This document shows, piece after piece, positions 1 through 13,173 of a DNA stretch of 64,000 nt. The stretch is from positions 29,661,262-29,725,261 of the forward strand of contig NC_031776.1 in assembly GCF_001522545.3 (NCBI RefSeq), written 5' to 3'. A model generated the notes under the pieces. That model was given only the letters and a program-made list of their open reading frames with translations. It had not been told where the DNA came from and searched no databases. How positions within the stretch are numbered: the stretch's first letter is position 1; every line of letters starts with the position of its first letter. A program made the translations under genes and the position numbers. The DNA comes from Parus major (taxonomy: Eukaryota > Chordata > Aves > Passeriformes > Paridae).

Positions 1-3000
1 GTTGGGGGGCACCTGTGGGTTTGTCTAAACTCTGTTCTGCAATTCATTCCTTACAACGTGGCTTTGGCCTGTAATTTTTCTGGCTTTGTTTTAAAAGTCC
101 CAGTTGAGGGAAAAAGTGGGTGGTAAAACACCCATCTGTGACCTGGTTTCTCAATTTTGATTTTCCTCCTTCTGTCCAAGAGAGAATAAACAGGAATCAA
201 ATTCACTCACAATGACAAAGAAATGTACATCAACATTTCCTTCATTTAAATGGAAAAGAAATCTTGTTGAAGTGTAAGGATAAGGTGGATAAAAATTGAC
301 TTTTCCTTTAATTTTTTTACTCTGGAGACCCTTTAGAGGCCTCCATTCTTTTTTCAGGATCTGTTACAAAGAAAGAATTTCTAGGCTGTGTTCCCTCCCC
401 ACCACTGGAACAAAATTCCCAATATCCTTACAAATAAATTCTGTTCTCATATGTCCAATTTATCAATTAAGGGAAAAGGGAAAGCCAGAAAAATATGTTG
501 TTTACTTATAGTGTCTCTTTATATTGTTAAAATGGTGCTTATAGAGTCTTTGTTCTGTTACATCTTAAACATTTGTCCTTGAAGGTACTGCTGCATGCAA
601 ATGCCATGGGAAAAACAGGAGACACAAGCACAGAAGTCAACCAGGAGGCTTTTAAGGACAAGTAAAAGGAGATGAAAACAAGAAAATGACTGAAATGGAA
701 ATCTCAAAGGTAAGGCATTTTCAAGTCTATATATAACCAGTAAACATAAGGGGAAAAAAAATACTCTTTTCAAATGTGCAAATTTTAAAGCAGTTAGCTG
801 CTCAGTAAAATTTATTAGTTACTTTGTTCTGATGAACAAATGGATCAATCTTTGGAAGGCAGCAGGGGAAGGAAAGAAGGGTAAGTATGGGACAGTACTG
901 GAGAGAAGTGTGGACAGAGGAGTTCCTGCAGAGTGGCAAAGCAGGGTTAGGTACAGCAACAGGCACAAACACACACATTGGATTCAGGAAACGAGGAAAG
1001 GAATCAGCGAACCTTTTAGTGACATTTAGAAAAGTTCACCATTTCAGCAGCAATTCCTGAGAATTGCAAAGCAGAAAATAAATCTATTTCTAGAGAATAG
1101 ACATTGGTTTCTGCTTTAGATTTATTGCTTTCAAGCAATAAAAGAATTTAGCTTGGAAAACTAATCTAGCCATGACCCTTCATGCAATTAGTTAGACTGA
1201 GTGAGTGCAGAACCAGGTAACACATCTCCCCTTCCCTGTTAAGGATCTGTGTTAAATACTCAAGGATCAATTCATCCACTGAGCCCCACCAAAGCCAAGT
1301 GGAGCAAAACACAGGGCTGTGACCTGTTTGTCACCCCCCTGATGGTAAATTGGTGAGGTGCCTTAGTCAGAAGCCAAGAAACAAAGAGCTGCTCTACAAA
1401 AACACATCTTGCCAGCTTTGCAGAGGAGGGAGGGCACGAGTCTTACCTGTGAGCTTCAGGCAGGGGGTGATGCCCTGCCAGCAATGCCCTGTGGCCAGAG
1501 AGGCTGTGAGAGTCAAGGTGCCTGCAGGTCATGCACTGGAGATGCTCAGGGAAAAGGGACAAGTTTAACCTCAGCATATTTTATGAGAAATCCCAAAACC
1601 AGTGGAGTTTTCAGAGGTGTGGATGCACACACACCAGAAATCAGTGCTGCAACTGGCTTCTAGCCTTGGCTGCTGGGGCACTCAAAAATTGGGTATTCAT
1701 TGAGGTGCTTCCTCTAGTTCCAAAATTATAACTGTGTTCCTAGATGGCTAATCCAGCACAGAGTAGCTTCTGCTACCACAGTTTCTTTACAAATATTAAT
1801 AATTTGCCACCAAGTAGAATCGTTGTGAAGCTAAATAAGCTACTGTGCTGTGCTCACACATTAATCTTACTGGAGGCTCAGGGGGAAAGTGGAAGAAAAA
1901 TACTGCAATGAGAGATTAGTCTATGTTATCCCCAATGGAAGATTAATCCAGAAATAGTCTCTACATTTTTCTACTCATTTATCCAGCAGAAAAATATTAT
2001 TAAATAGTTCCTTAAACTGCAAGAATTGGGAAGTTTTCCTATGACACTTTCACCATATTTTATTCTTTTTCTTTTCTGTTCCGCTATTTTTCTGCTTTAC
2101 ATGATGACCTCACTGAAAAAGTTGAGTGTTAAAGACTTGGAAGGTGCATATTTTTCAGAAGACTAAAGAAAATAAAGATTAAAGAAACTTTTTTTGTTGT
2201 TGTTTTATTATTCTCACTTTAAGAATTTTTTTTTTTCTTGGTTTTTTTTTCAATGTGAAAATGGATTTTAGACCTGTAGAAAATTTGACTTAATGATCAG
2301 GAAGAAAATTTCAATAGAAACCCCAGACTTTTCTTCCCATGCTAAAATTCCTTTGGAGACCCATTTATGTAAACATCTAAATGTGACTTGTGCAAAACTT
2401 CTGTCTCAAGACAGTTCCTGGTTTTAATATCTTTTTGTTTCCTTAATGGCAGCAATCAGAAAGATGCTCTGTTTTAGATGAGCAGTCCACATTGCATTAT
2501 ATATAATTAATAGCAAATACCTAAAAAAGATAGCTGTTAAATGCATTCTAGGCTAAAACAGGCATGCATAAGCAAGTAAATTTGGAAAAAGCAGGGAAAT
2601 TCACTGCCTGGGGTGCTAACTGCTGAGAATTGTTTATTGAGTAACAGCAGTTTGATGATTTCCATTGTGTATTTATTTCAGGTTATAATTGGTGGGGATA
2701 ATTTTCCATTAAATATCTCCCTAAATCTCTCCATTGATGGAGTCATGGTGGAACTTGTCAGCAAAATGACTCAGCTGAAAGCTTATGCAGAGATTTAGAG
2801 ATGGATATTTGAAGGGAGTTTAAAAAAAGGTATTTGATGTAGATGCTACAATACCTGTATGCTGGTTTTTAAGCACATATTGACACCCTTTTACCCATGA
2901 TCAATCTGTTTTCTCAATATTCTTTGTTTCTTCACTGTCAGAAAGTTGTTTAAATGCTCCATGGTAGGAAGTGTTAGGGCACATAGTGAAATGTGTGTTT

Positions 3001-5286
3001 TCCCATGAAACCTGTGTTTTACACAGAAGTAAGGGAATGTGAAGTATAAGAAGCCTCCCTCATGAAGACAGTAACAAAAATCAAAAATTTATTTTCTGTA
3101 TTCCTCAGAATATAATCCATGTTAATGTTCATCAGCATGAGTAGATTTTTGTCTCCTTCAACATTAAGTGTGACAGCCCCAGTCCACACATTAACAAAAA
3201 CACAGCTGTAAACATCAATTAACAGGGAAGGAGAATCATATCAGTGTTTTGCCTTTTAAATGACTGGGTTATCTTCTGACTTCTAATAGCAGATGCCAAT
3301 ATGATTTTTTTACTCAGTTTCTCAAACAAATAAAAACCTATTAAAAATGCTGATATGTTCATTAAATGGTACAGTGTCATTAGAATAATCTTTTGGAGAT
3401 GTATAGAGTATAAACATTAACATAAAACTTTTGCTAAGGTGTTTGCTTCCCACTAATGAGCACTGATCAAACATTTTAGTATTGGTCTCTTTGTTCCCTG
3501 TTGTACCATTTTATTGTGAAAGTTATTGCAGCATTTCAAAGAAGTGAGTGGAATAGAAATTTGAATAACTGAAGATGTAGCTTAATAATGTGATATTAAG
3601 TGAATTTTTCTGAAATTTCATTAAGATGGGTAAACTTTATGGGCAGAAAATTCCCTGGCACTTCATCCTTATTCTGGAAAGGAGTTTGAAATAAGGAAAG
3701 CACGTGACCAGGGTGCTGTAACCTTCAGGCCTATCTTGTGTAATAGCATTTGCCAGATCCCAGAGACTGAAAATGAAATTCTAGTTCGATGTAACTCTTT
3801 TGTCTTCCTACTTATAACAAGATTTGAGATCCCAGGGGGTTGTTTCAGCATGTCAGGTTAAGCCTCTTTAATCTCCTTATGATCAAACTTCATCCTCCAG
3901 AGCAGATAGTTAAGACTGAGTCTATCACAGATAGAATTTTTTTTATCCTAAAGGTCAAAACTTCATATTCCAGTTTAAGTAGTACAGAATAAAGTCTGAG
4001 CACCTTACACTTGTCCTTACTGAGCTTCCTCAGGCTCTCACAGGTGAACTTCCTTGCAGCACTTGCAGCCCACCTGTTTACCTTTAATGAGAGGAATATT
4101 TTAGTTTTTCCCTCTGAAATGCTGCCTTAGGGGACTTTTGGGAAGCATGTGATGTTTCCAGCTGTGATGGAGGAGCCGTCTGGCTCACAGGTCACTTCCC
4201 TCTGGGAACTGGTACCAGCCACATCTTACTTTACTTTTAATCTATCCCTGTACAGTCCTGCCTGGTGAAGGATTTCCCTGTAATTTTCCTCTGTGACATG
4301 GGAATTTTCTTGGATAAAAAGCATTATTTGGCAAAGAAATGGATTTTGTGGGTGGTGAATTACTTCTGCTGGTGAAACAGCAACCTCTCTGCCTAGTACC
4401 TGTTGGCAAAGGCTTGACAATATGTGTGTTGTTAACAGCTAGAGGTGATCACCTGGCAGACAGCAGCAACCTTAGCTGATAAATATCACCTTTTGTTGGT
4501 TTGTTGGTTTTATTTTGGTGATCCAAGAGAACTTATGAATGACTTTTTTCTGACATACTTGACATTAAGCATTTTTGTTGATTTATAGCACACACTGCCC
4601 AGTAAAGTCAATTCTAATCCACATTGTTTAGTTATGATGTGTAGTTTGTACTGCAAGACACATTGTCCATTCTCTAAATCGGTAAATACAGAGCTGATAA
4701 TATGCATTTTTTATAAATATGCATTTTTGATAAATTTCCACATGTCTCACCAACATGTTCTTCTGCACATTACTACGCAAGCTAAACTCCACAGCTCAAG
4801 GTTTATTCAGATCAAGCAAAAAGCAAGGTCTAGACTTCAACAAATGTTTTAATTTACATTGAAATAACTGCTGTGAAATTTCTCCCTCAACCTGAAAAGT
4901 CTTTGAAAAGTCTTTCAGGTATTCAGTGACAGAACATACCACTTCTACACCTTTCCAGTGATACTACTTCACCTTTTATTTTTTTTCAATGCTACACATT
5001 AGGAGTAATTTGGAAAAAAACCATTATTTGCCCAGTTTGGGAAAGAGGATATTAGGATGCTCAGAAACAAGTTTAAGATCTGAATTGAAGGTTTTTGTTA
5101 AACTACACAGAAGTGTAATCAGATGCTTCTAGTGAAAATCACATCATAAATCACATTTCACATAGGGAAATTCTTGCACAGTATAATCAGAGGGGTTTTG
5201 CAGTGAATGATAAAGAAGTCAGGATTTGCCAAGATAAAATCAAAAATTGCCAGATTTGTCATTTACTTCTCATTCTTATCCCTCAC
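1..5286. other. Unannotated AT-rich stretch without a recognisable gene
   Basis: I read both strands and found no recognisable protein domain, RNA gene or young transposon here. All open frames are under 95 codons and look like chance frames. The content is ordinary AT-rich vertebrate non-coding DNA with a thymine-rich patch near 2,188-2,250. The part around 1,400-1,660 is richer in G and C than its surroundings, but I cannot assign it to any known element. Confidence 0.7.
2188..2250. repeat. T-rich low-complexity patch
   Basis: Several runs of 7 to 11 thymines are separated by GTTG, ATTATTCTC and CTTGG. It is simple sequence with no coding sign. It could be the decayed poly(A) tail of a minus-strand retrocopy, but no body of such a copy is visible next to it. 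Confidence 0.6.
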
Positions 5287-5308
5287 TATATATAATATAT
5301 ATATATAT
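5287..5308. repeat. Short TA microsatellite
   Basis: About 22 bases of alternating T and A with one interruption (an extra A). It is a short, imperfect dinucleotide array. Confidence 0.85.
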
Positions 5309-7465
5309 TTTTCAGAATTCGGATGAACATAAGCTACAATTTATGCACTGAAGGTAGAGTTTGAGATGGGTGTGGCATTTAGTAAATGAAGTTTCATGCA
5401 TATAACATTGAGGCTGTCATGACATCTTTCATTTTCTAGATTTAGCATATTAAAATCAATATAAAAAATGTAATAAATAGCTTTCTCTAACCAAGCACAC
5501 ATCAATTCTGAATACAAAGCAGAGGAAAACATATTGAAAACACATAATGAATTAGAAACAGCAAGTAAATCAAAGAAATTTTAATTATTTTTTTTTACAT
5601 GAAATAGAGAATATGGGCATTTTATAAGCTGAACAGGGTTCCAAAAACTACTGTGTGCCCCTATACACAAACATCCCCTTTATTATTTTATTATCATGCA
5701 AATAAATGAGCTACTCAAATCAAGCCCCCTGTGTGCACTAATTCCATTCCTCTGCTGGAGAGATCATTCATGTGTGCTTTATAGTGCTCTTGCACAAAGT
5801 CTATAGGGCTTTTTGTTTTTTCGTGGTTTGTTCTTTGTTTGTTTGTTTTTTTAATTAAACTGAGTATAAGCTCCCTCACATTTTCACAGAGAAGGTGCCA
5901 GTGATATTTCACTTTGCATAATGTCAGCAGAGCATTCCTAACATGTTTCAATTCAAGTATGCTCCAGTTTGAATACAATTCCTAGTGCTTCATAATTTTA
6001 TTTGCCACAGGGTAGAAAAGTGCAAAGGAAAATTTGATGTTTGACACCCATTTTCCCTTTAGCTGACAAGGTCAGCTGACTCCACCTCTAAGCAGATTTA
6101 ATGTCAAGCTGTGTTAAGGATTCCTTGCTGAGCAGCAGGTGTTGTGTTCAGCAGGTCAGGACAGACCTGTGTTAGCAGCCTGGTCCAGATCTGCTCTCCT
6201 GAATTTCCAGAGAGCTCTGAGACCCCCATTTTGATTCCTGCTGGAGCCTCAGCACGGATGCTGGGCTCTGTGTGCACCACAGCAAACTGAAAGCCACACT
6301 CCAGCTGTGCACACACAGTGCTCCAGCTGTGCACCTGGTTTAGCCCAGCCCCAGGCACATCCAGAGCAGCACCTTGCAGGCACATTCAGCTGCATCTTGA
6401 GTCAGCTTTTGCTCTGCAAATGATACAGGCAGACCTGTGAAGCCATTGCCATGCAGGGAAGGACTGTTAGGAAAACCAGAAAGAATTCTTGTAAGATCTG
6501 GCTTATAGGGCAGATTTAAAGAACTATCATATTACAGTCTTTGGCACAAGAGAAGAATACCCTGTAAATAATTGAGTGCCTTGGCAAGTAAATACATCAT
6601 TTTTAACACATTCTCTCCTACTGGGTTGATATATATGTGCTGAGACTTTTTATTGATGTAACACAGTTTAACACATAGGATACCTCCTGGTTATCTGCTA
6701 CAAGGATAAGTTTGGTATCACAAGGCTACCACAATTCATAAAGCATCTTCAATTATCAGTGTATATATGGATGTGTAAACTATGTTCCAAAAGTCAGCTG
6801 CTGCCCAGTATGTGCTTTCTGCAGGAAAAGAAAGACATTAAAATGTGTCTGGTAAAGCAATGAAAAGTGCAATATTCACTAAAAGAAGACCATAAGATAA
6901 CAAAAGCAGATCACACAAAATGGGATAAACAAGACTGCTGCCACAGTAGGCTCCCATCTACCATTACCCACACTCTTCATAAATAGGCAGTGGGATATAT
7001 AGCACAGATAACATTTTACTGTGAAGAATGAACTAGTGCCCACACACTTTTATATGTCCAAGTGTGTGGGGAATGGTTGCTTAGAATCTGGTCTGGTATT
7101 GTTCCTGAATTTTTCCTGGGCAAAATGAGCTATGAGTGAAATTCAGAAGCAGTTTAAGCTCATACATCACCTCTGTACATCCCATTTGGACATGCTCACA
7201 GTAGCCACTGACAAGAAAAAAGGATGAGGTTTAGCAGAAACCAACAAGGGAAGAGAGAGGAACGTAAAAGCAATACATTTTTCAGCTTAGTAATTCACTG
7301 GCAAAACATGTGCAGTGGACATTGAACTGAAAAGTAAAGATTTCTAGGATAGTATTAAAGCAGAGAAACGGCCACAAAAGTAATCATTTGAATCACCACA
7401 AAATGCTGCTTTTTTCCAAAGAAATCTGCCTCCTTTTCACTGGCTCAGTGCCCTGTTTTAACCAA
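5309..7465. other. Non-coding stretch, no gene seen
   Basis: No gene is recognisable. It holds a T/G-rich simple patch at about 5,810-5,852 with GTTT units. A more GC-rich segment at 6,105-6,400 contains two near-adjacent copies of the word CTCCAGCTGTGCAC and an open minus-strand frame of 93 codons. That frame has no domain I know and its unusual length is explained by the local base composition. Confidence 0.6.
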
Positions 7466-7497
7466 TCTCCCTCCCTCCCTCCCTCCCGTATTTAAAT
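7466..7497 (-). promoter_or_regulatory. (TCCC)5 quadruplex-forming tract beside a TATTTAAA box
   Basis: Five tandem TCCC units lie at 7,468-7,487. The minus strand therefore has five runs of three G separated by single A, the shortest-loop form of the G-quadruplex motif. Two bases further on, at 7,489-7,496, is TATTTAAA, a TATA-like word in plus orientation. Quadruplex tracts and TATA-like words both occur at promoters, but a tetranucleotide microsatellite next to AT-rich DNA would look the same. I see no gene downstream that it would serve: the plus-strand frame starting at 7,664 runs straight into an antisense CR1 copy. Tract certain, regulatory role speculative. Confidence 0.3.
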
Positions 7498-7940
7498 CCC
7501 TTTTTTGTGCCCTTGCTCCTTCTGTCTGTTTTTCCAACCAGACTTCCAATCAAGGAACAACTTGATTATCCATCACAAGCACTCTAGTTTCAAGAGTAAA
7601 AAGTCTTAAGTAAGAAGAGTTTATGATTACATTTGTGGAAGCAGTTCTGCTGCCCAAGGAGCTGTGATAATGCCATCAGAGCTGCACAGAAAAGCCTTCC
7701 TGACTGGCCCAGCTACTATGGACATATATCCTGATGAAGCAAAAAATGACACTAGAAGTTTATTTTTGGCCAGCTTTTTTCTTCTGTCTGAGTCAGGTGA
7801 AAATAATTGCTTTTTACTCAGACTTCATCTGAGAGACTGGTATTTCAATTTTGATTTTTCTTCTAAATGTTATTGGGGAAAAGAATGTTTCCTGCTTATT
7901 CTGATCATTTTTGCATATACTCTCTGTTCTTTCTACCTTA

Positions 7941-8060
7941 TAGAAGCAGAGGATGGTTTGGGTTGGAAGGACCTCAAAGATGATCTCATTACAACACCCC
8001 TGCCATGGGCAGGACATCTTCCACTAAAACAGACAACTCAAAATTATTCCAATCTACTCA
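7941..8060 (-). mobile_element. CR1 LINE 3'-end fragment
   Basis: The plus strand reads as the reverse complement of the avian CR1 3' end: GGTTTGGGTTGGAAGGACCT, then a GATGATCTCATT region, then CCCTGCCATGGGCAGGACAT and CTTCCACTAAAAC. The element's 3' end is at the left. The octamer tail is decayed (TAGAAGCAGAGGATGG). Beyond about 8,055 the match to the ORF2 end is lost, so this is a roughly 115-bp 5'-truncated copy, the usual state of CR1 in birds. A 138-codon plus-strand frame at 7,664-8,080 takes its last third from this repeat. Confidence 0.9.
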
Positions 8061-10044
8061 GGGGAGAGAAGAGCCAATGACAGGGAAATTCCTGATTTAA
8101 TTGTGGATGATATACCCCGAGCTCTGAAAGGGATTTGTGAATTATGTAGGTAATAATGTCACAAGCAACATTTGTGCCTTAGGAAGGAATCAAAAATAGG
8201 AGGAAAGAGGTAAAAAACAGGAAGAAAGAAGTGCACAATAAAATGTGTATAAGAGAAAGATGAGTTATTCCATTGACTCAGACAACTTTCAGCAGTGCAA
8301 AAACAATTGATAAACAGAGTTCTGTTTCTAAAAGTCGATTTCTATTGATTAATCTACTGTTTTTTCAAGCCATTAAATATCAGAATCACTCTAGTGCTAC
8401 TTAGTAAATAGAGGAGAACTCTTTATTGGATCACATGTTACAGTAATTTGGAAATCATCTGTTTAAATTCTGAGTCCTTTTCAAAGTATGCACTTCCTTG
8501 CAGGATTCAGGGAAAAGGATGTAAAGACTTGAGAAAGAAGAAATGGAGATAAATCTTGAGGCTTTGGATAGACAGGAGATGTGTCAAGGTAAACAAAGTT
8601 TTATACTCTTTGTGTGTTGAGATAGCTGATGCAGAATATTAACTGTAGGCAATCTGATCAAATTCCTAATTTTTAGGATAAACTTCCTCAAACGAATTGT
8701 TCATTTTCAATGATTTAGAGATTCTACACTCCTCTGCCTCTTGAGAAAGAGGCCAAATCACCCAGAAGTGAGCAGTGGCAGTGGGGCTGTAAGTCAGACC
8801 CTCCTTTTTGAGAGGCAAAAGTCATTTGGGTTGGGTGGATGCAGTGACGTGCTTGAGTCCACATATCCTGAAATAACACCAGCATTTGCTTTCCCTTGAT
8901 TTACCTGACAATGCCAGGGATTTATGTAACTTTTTCCTCTCATTGTTAGGAAAGAAAACCCAGAATGTCCAAATGGAAAACTTTTTGGGCTCTACACCTT
9001 TCTAGTTTTACTCTTCCCCTATTTGATGTACTGTTGCAGTCCCATCTGAGAGAAGCCTTGCATTTCTGATGAGGAGCCAGAGCACTCAGCTGTTTTTCAA
9101 ATTGGCAGGCACTGGGTAACTTGTAGAGAAATTGAAGTGCTTGTTCTTGCTTACATGATTCATTGTTATTTTTCCCAGTCATTATGAATTGAAATAAGCC
9201 ATCTGTTATAATAACAGTGCACCATGCACTAAGAAGCGTGGCTTTACCTAGGAACAGAAACAAATGTCACATAAAAATGAATTTGGGGATCCACGTATAC
9301 ATCCAAATTAGATAGCTCAATAATAGCAGCAATGGATGTGTACATAAAACTCATTTTGTGGCAATATTTACTGTTGTTTTCAAAGTGAGACACAGTAGGT
9401 TGATACCATTTGAAATGGATAAAAACAATCTATTTGCTTGAAAAGAATAGATTTCATTCACTGTCCCTCAATGTTAAATCCATGACTAACGAGGCAAGCA
9501 AATCTGACCTGGTGAGGAGATAGCTTTTTCTTTATCATTTTAGGTCAGTTTTAAAGTAAATTCCCAATCAGTTTAACAAAAACTGAAAAGTACTAAAAAT
9601 ACCTAAAGCCTTATGAACTGCAAAGGGGGATTTTTTTACAAATTAAAAGTAATCTACAAACCAAATTGCTGTGTCTGTGGTGACAGATCTTAACTCTCCT
9701 GCAGAGCTCAGTTGATGGTTTAGTCTTTGGGGTTTTTTTTTCTTTCTTCCTTGTCTGTTCTTTGAAAAGTTTGTACTTGACACTAAAATAGGGATAAAAC
9801 TTTTATCACTGTTGTATCTTTCCTTACTTTTTATAAATATTTATATAATCATAATATGTAAGGAGGAATTAAAAAGTGTTCCAAAGATGCAGTTTTTGTA
9901 CCATCAGCTGTTGCAGTGCTTTATCTTATATTCCCAATGACATTTTTCCATTGATTCTTCATATCTATCCTGGCCTTTATTCTTTAAAGTTAAGCACTTT
10001 TTTTTTCAGTCAGAATCAGCATTTGTTCTGTGTTCATGAAGTGA
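8061..10044. other. Non-coding stretch, no gene seen
   Basis: No recognisable gene or repeat apart from short T-rich runs near 9,730-9,745. A minus-strand frame of 105 codons at 8,946-9,263 has no domain, signal or periodicity that I recognise. Confidence 0.6.
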
Positions 10045-10140
10045 AACAACAGATTAAAGATCTATCTCCACACAATAATAGACAACACCTGCCATGGTTG
10101 GAAGTTCCCTTCCATCAAAACTCTTTGGGTACCTGGCCCC
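10045..10140 (-). mobile_element. Probable decayed CR1 3' fragment
   Basis: The order of words follows the antisense CR1 3' region: GATTAAAGATCTATCTCC, then CACCTGCCATGG, then CCCTTCCATCAAAAC, then GTACCTGGCCCC. Insertions and many substitutions separate them, so this would be an old copy. The plus-strand reading parallels the better copy at 7,941. It is a probable rather than certain call. Confidence 0.4.
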
Positions 10141-12439
10141 CCAGGATGTGTATTTTAGGTCTGTGTGAGGAATTCACATCCCAGCAGATGCTGTGGTACA
10201 GCTGGATCAAAACACACAACACAACTGGCAGGCGGTCCAGCTCAGCTCTGAAATGGGAAAAAAGGGCCAAAAGGGTAAAACTGGAATTTAAAGTCTTTAG
10301 GGAATTGTAGTCAGGTTCAAGAACACTGAGTCCTATAGTCCTGTTGAAGATCTTTAGAAACACTTCCTCCCCACCCCTGCTTTTAAGTGTGGTCTGTAGA
10401 ACATTAGAAAATGTGGTGTGGGGTTAATTCTTTCCTCTGGCTAAGCGAATATTAATCCATGCCTTTTCCACTTCTTAATTAGATAAAGCCTGAAACTAAA
10501 TTTCCAACTGCAAGTACATTATGAAACGTTCCCTAAATTATGTATGAAAGATTACTAGAAAATTCTGCTACAGAGCCAGTAAGCTCAGGATGTTAAACAT
10601 TAAACTTATATTTTCTCTCATGTTTGGATTTGCCATCAATGAAAATGGGAATTTTTTGGGAATTCATTGGGAAAGGGCCCCAGTTGTATTCTTCCCTGGC
10701 ACCTCTAGGTTCTGTATATTTTTTTGAATACTGGAATCAACTATCCTGTTTTTATTCTTGCCAAAAAGCAGATGACACCATGATTTCAGTAGTAGAAGAT
10801 AGTCCTTATCACAAGCTACAGCTGGAACTTGAATGCTGCTCCCTGGGAGAGATTGTGCTGCAAACTAAAGAACAGCTCCAGATTGTTATCAAGGTATTCC
10901 AGATCTTTCTGTAAACTTGTGAGAAAGTACCATAATTTATTATGTAATATCTGCAAAGATTCACTTCACTGTCCTCATCTGCAGATATTTCTTTACTACT
11001 AAATATTTGATAAATCACCTAACAGCCTCTTCCTCAGTGCTTGAATATCTGTTCAAAAGAGCTTATGATTAAAAAGATAGGTGACATTTTCTCTTGAAAA
11101 CTATTATTAACCATATATTGTGTCACCAACAGGTTAATTCAGGCACACATAGACACATATGAATCCTTAAGGGAAAGAGTGAGAACCATTTACACAGGGC
11201 ATGCCCAAAACCAAAACATGGTGACTCTAGTAAATAACAATTCAGCTTTCAAGGCTGAATTGTAACCAAATTCTACTCCTGAGACTGAGCTCAGACCATG
11301 GGGCTGCTGTCAGTTGTAAGGTTTCTCTTCAGGTCTGCTGATTCTGGGTAACCTCAAAATATGTGTCAGTCATCCCTTAAATGTGCACAGCTCTCTGCAC
11401 ACACAGGTACTCCCTGTCCTCCAGACCCCCAGAAATGAACAGGAATCCTTGGAATGGAAAGGGTACCTTAGCAGGGCATTGCTGCTGTACCTGTTGTTAG
11501 ATATCACACCATTATCTGAGACATTCATCTCCTGTCCTCGTTCAGCTTCAGTAATAATGTGTCATCTAAGACTCCTGACTCTTAATTAGAAATCATCTGC
11601 TGTTCTTCACCCTGCTCTGTCATGTCCTGCTGCGACTCTTCTGTCAGTCTGCTCTTCCCTGTGATATGATACAAGGTGGGAGAGCACAGGGGTTAATGCA
11701 ATTATTTACATATGGTAATACAGTGTATAGCAGGGAATTAATGAAACAGTTTGGAGAATTTCAGAGCTAAAAAGAAATTAGACACCATCTCTTCACCAAC
11801 TTTCCAAGTGAAATGTGCTACATTTAGCATTGAGCTTCTAAACTTTATGCTCCTTGCACAATTCCAATGTCACCTTCTGGGTTGTTTTTTCAGAACAAGG
11901 TGCAATTGAGCTGGATTTGGAGGAACTCAAAGATGGTAGACATAAAAACTTATTCATTTAGAGTTTTTGTCAATGTTTATGGAAACAGGCATACGGAATT
12001 ATCTCCCCTTATAGTTTCATTCCTCTTTATAATTTGCATTTCTCCAAAGTGGTCACAAACCCAAAGAAAGAACAGAACGTGGTTGCCCTTTTGAAAATAA
12101 CTGCAAGTATTAAATGCTAAGTTTTGTCTCAGTGCAGAATCCAGATATACTGAAGTAGGAGGGGAAAATTGCCCTGACTTGCAGGAGGCTGGGATGCCAC
12201 CCACAGAGGTGCCTGATTGCCAGAGAGCTCTGGGTATCTGCTGTCTGAAAATCACCGTAGGCTCTGGTGTCTAACATTGGCCAGTCGAAAGCAAGACCCA
12301 GAAATAATCAGTGCAGGCTGAAAAAGCTGTGCAGAATGATGTCCTTGTGAGAGCAGTTCCAGCAGGATGATTCACACCAGCTGAGGAGCTGCACGCAGGA
12401 TTCTGCATGTACAACACGCATGTGGTTTTCTGTATATTT
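10141..12439. other. Non-coding stretch with one weak exon-like segment
   Basis: No gene is recognisable. The only item of note is the exon-shaped segment at 10,772-10,893, listed separately. The rest is AT-rich DNA with ordinary short open frames. Confidence 0.6.
10772..10893 (+). other. Exon-like segment, unproven
   Basis: A 122-nt segment is flanked on the left by CAG after a moderate pyrimidine stretch (10,741-10,771) and on the right by AAG followed by GTATTC. One frame is open throughout and reads as plausible protein: DDTMISVVEDSPYHKLQLEL begins it and a run rich in Glu, Leu and Gln follows, which could be helical. The donor is weak because position +5 is not G. ADDT occurs in LINE reverse transcriptases (the YADD box), but the residues after it do not follow CR1 or L2. 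I do not recognise a gene. It may be a chance frame. Confidence 0.15.
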
Positions 12440-12660
12440 ACAGCTATACCTTTGAGGAATCATTGATTAGGAATATAAATATTTTTGCACAATAATCATT
12501 TTAATAGGCAATTACATTAGTTATTTAAATATTTTCATAATTGCTCAGCTCACAAACATGAGCGCTGAAAAAGAGCATCTGATAATATAATGCCATTATT
12601 CCTAATGATCCACGGGCTAATTAATGTTCTTTGTGATACTGGTAATTTAAAATCTATCAG
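12440..12660. promoter_or_regulatory. Candidate conserved non-coding element, homeodomain-word rich
   Basis: An AT-rich segment dense in TAAT/ATTA words, with TTGCACAATAATCATTTTAA, an isolated GAGCGCTG, and CCTAATGATCCACGGGCTAATTAATG split across its right half. This mix of AT-rich core words with scattered unique GC words is typical of deeply conserved vertebrate enhancers. That is a judgement of texture; conservation was not tested. Confidence 0.2.
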
Positions 12661-13173
12661 ATTGCAACTGCAAACATAGACATAGCATGTCAATGAAAGT
12701 TGTAATGGAGCTTACATTCATCCCAGAGCTTGAGCATGTTCTTATCAGTTACAAGCACAGGCAATATAGGAAAAACAGATAGCAGAGGCACACAGAAGTT
12801 TTTAAGGCTGTTTTCCAAATGCAGGGGCATTTGAGGATAGAAATACATTCTATGGCAGACTTTGTATGAAGGGTTATGTTTTACCAAGTATTTGAGACTT
12901 TGAGAGTCTTTATGACAGTATTTCAGTGTGGCAAACCTGATTGAGGTGAGGATGAAATTTACCCTGACTTAGATGCCATCAGGAAACTTTGGGAGCAAAT
13001 TGATCCCCTGCTGTCTCCCAGCTCTCTATTCTGCTTCCAACTGAGTGAGAATCCCAGACAACTCCTCAAAGCAGTGAAATATCAGTATTATAGTCTCAAG
13101 CCATCTTGGGGATGTTCCTGTCCCAGATGTTAGACAAAATCTGCCTCATTGGTTTGTTCAAGCTTAAGTTGGT

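Noticed and set aside
6105..6400. GC-richer segment with repeated CTCCAGCTGTGCAC and a 93-codon frame
   Set aside because: No family match, no splice sites, no domain; the repeat is only two copies.
7664..8080. 138-codon plus-strand frame after the TATA-like box
   Set aside because: Starts at GTG and its final third is antisense CR1; no coding signature before that.
9876..10310. 144-codon plus-strand frame
   Set aside because: Passes through a probable decayed CR1 fragment and has no recognisable domain.
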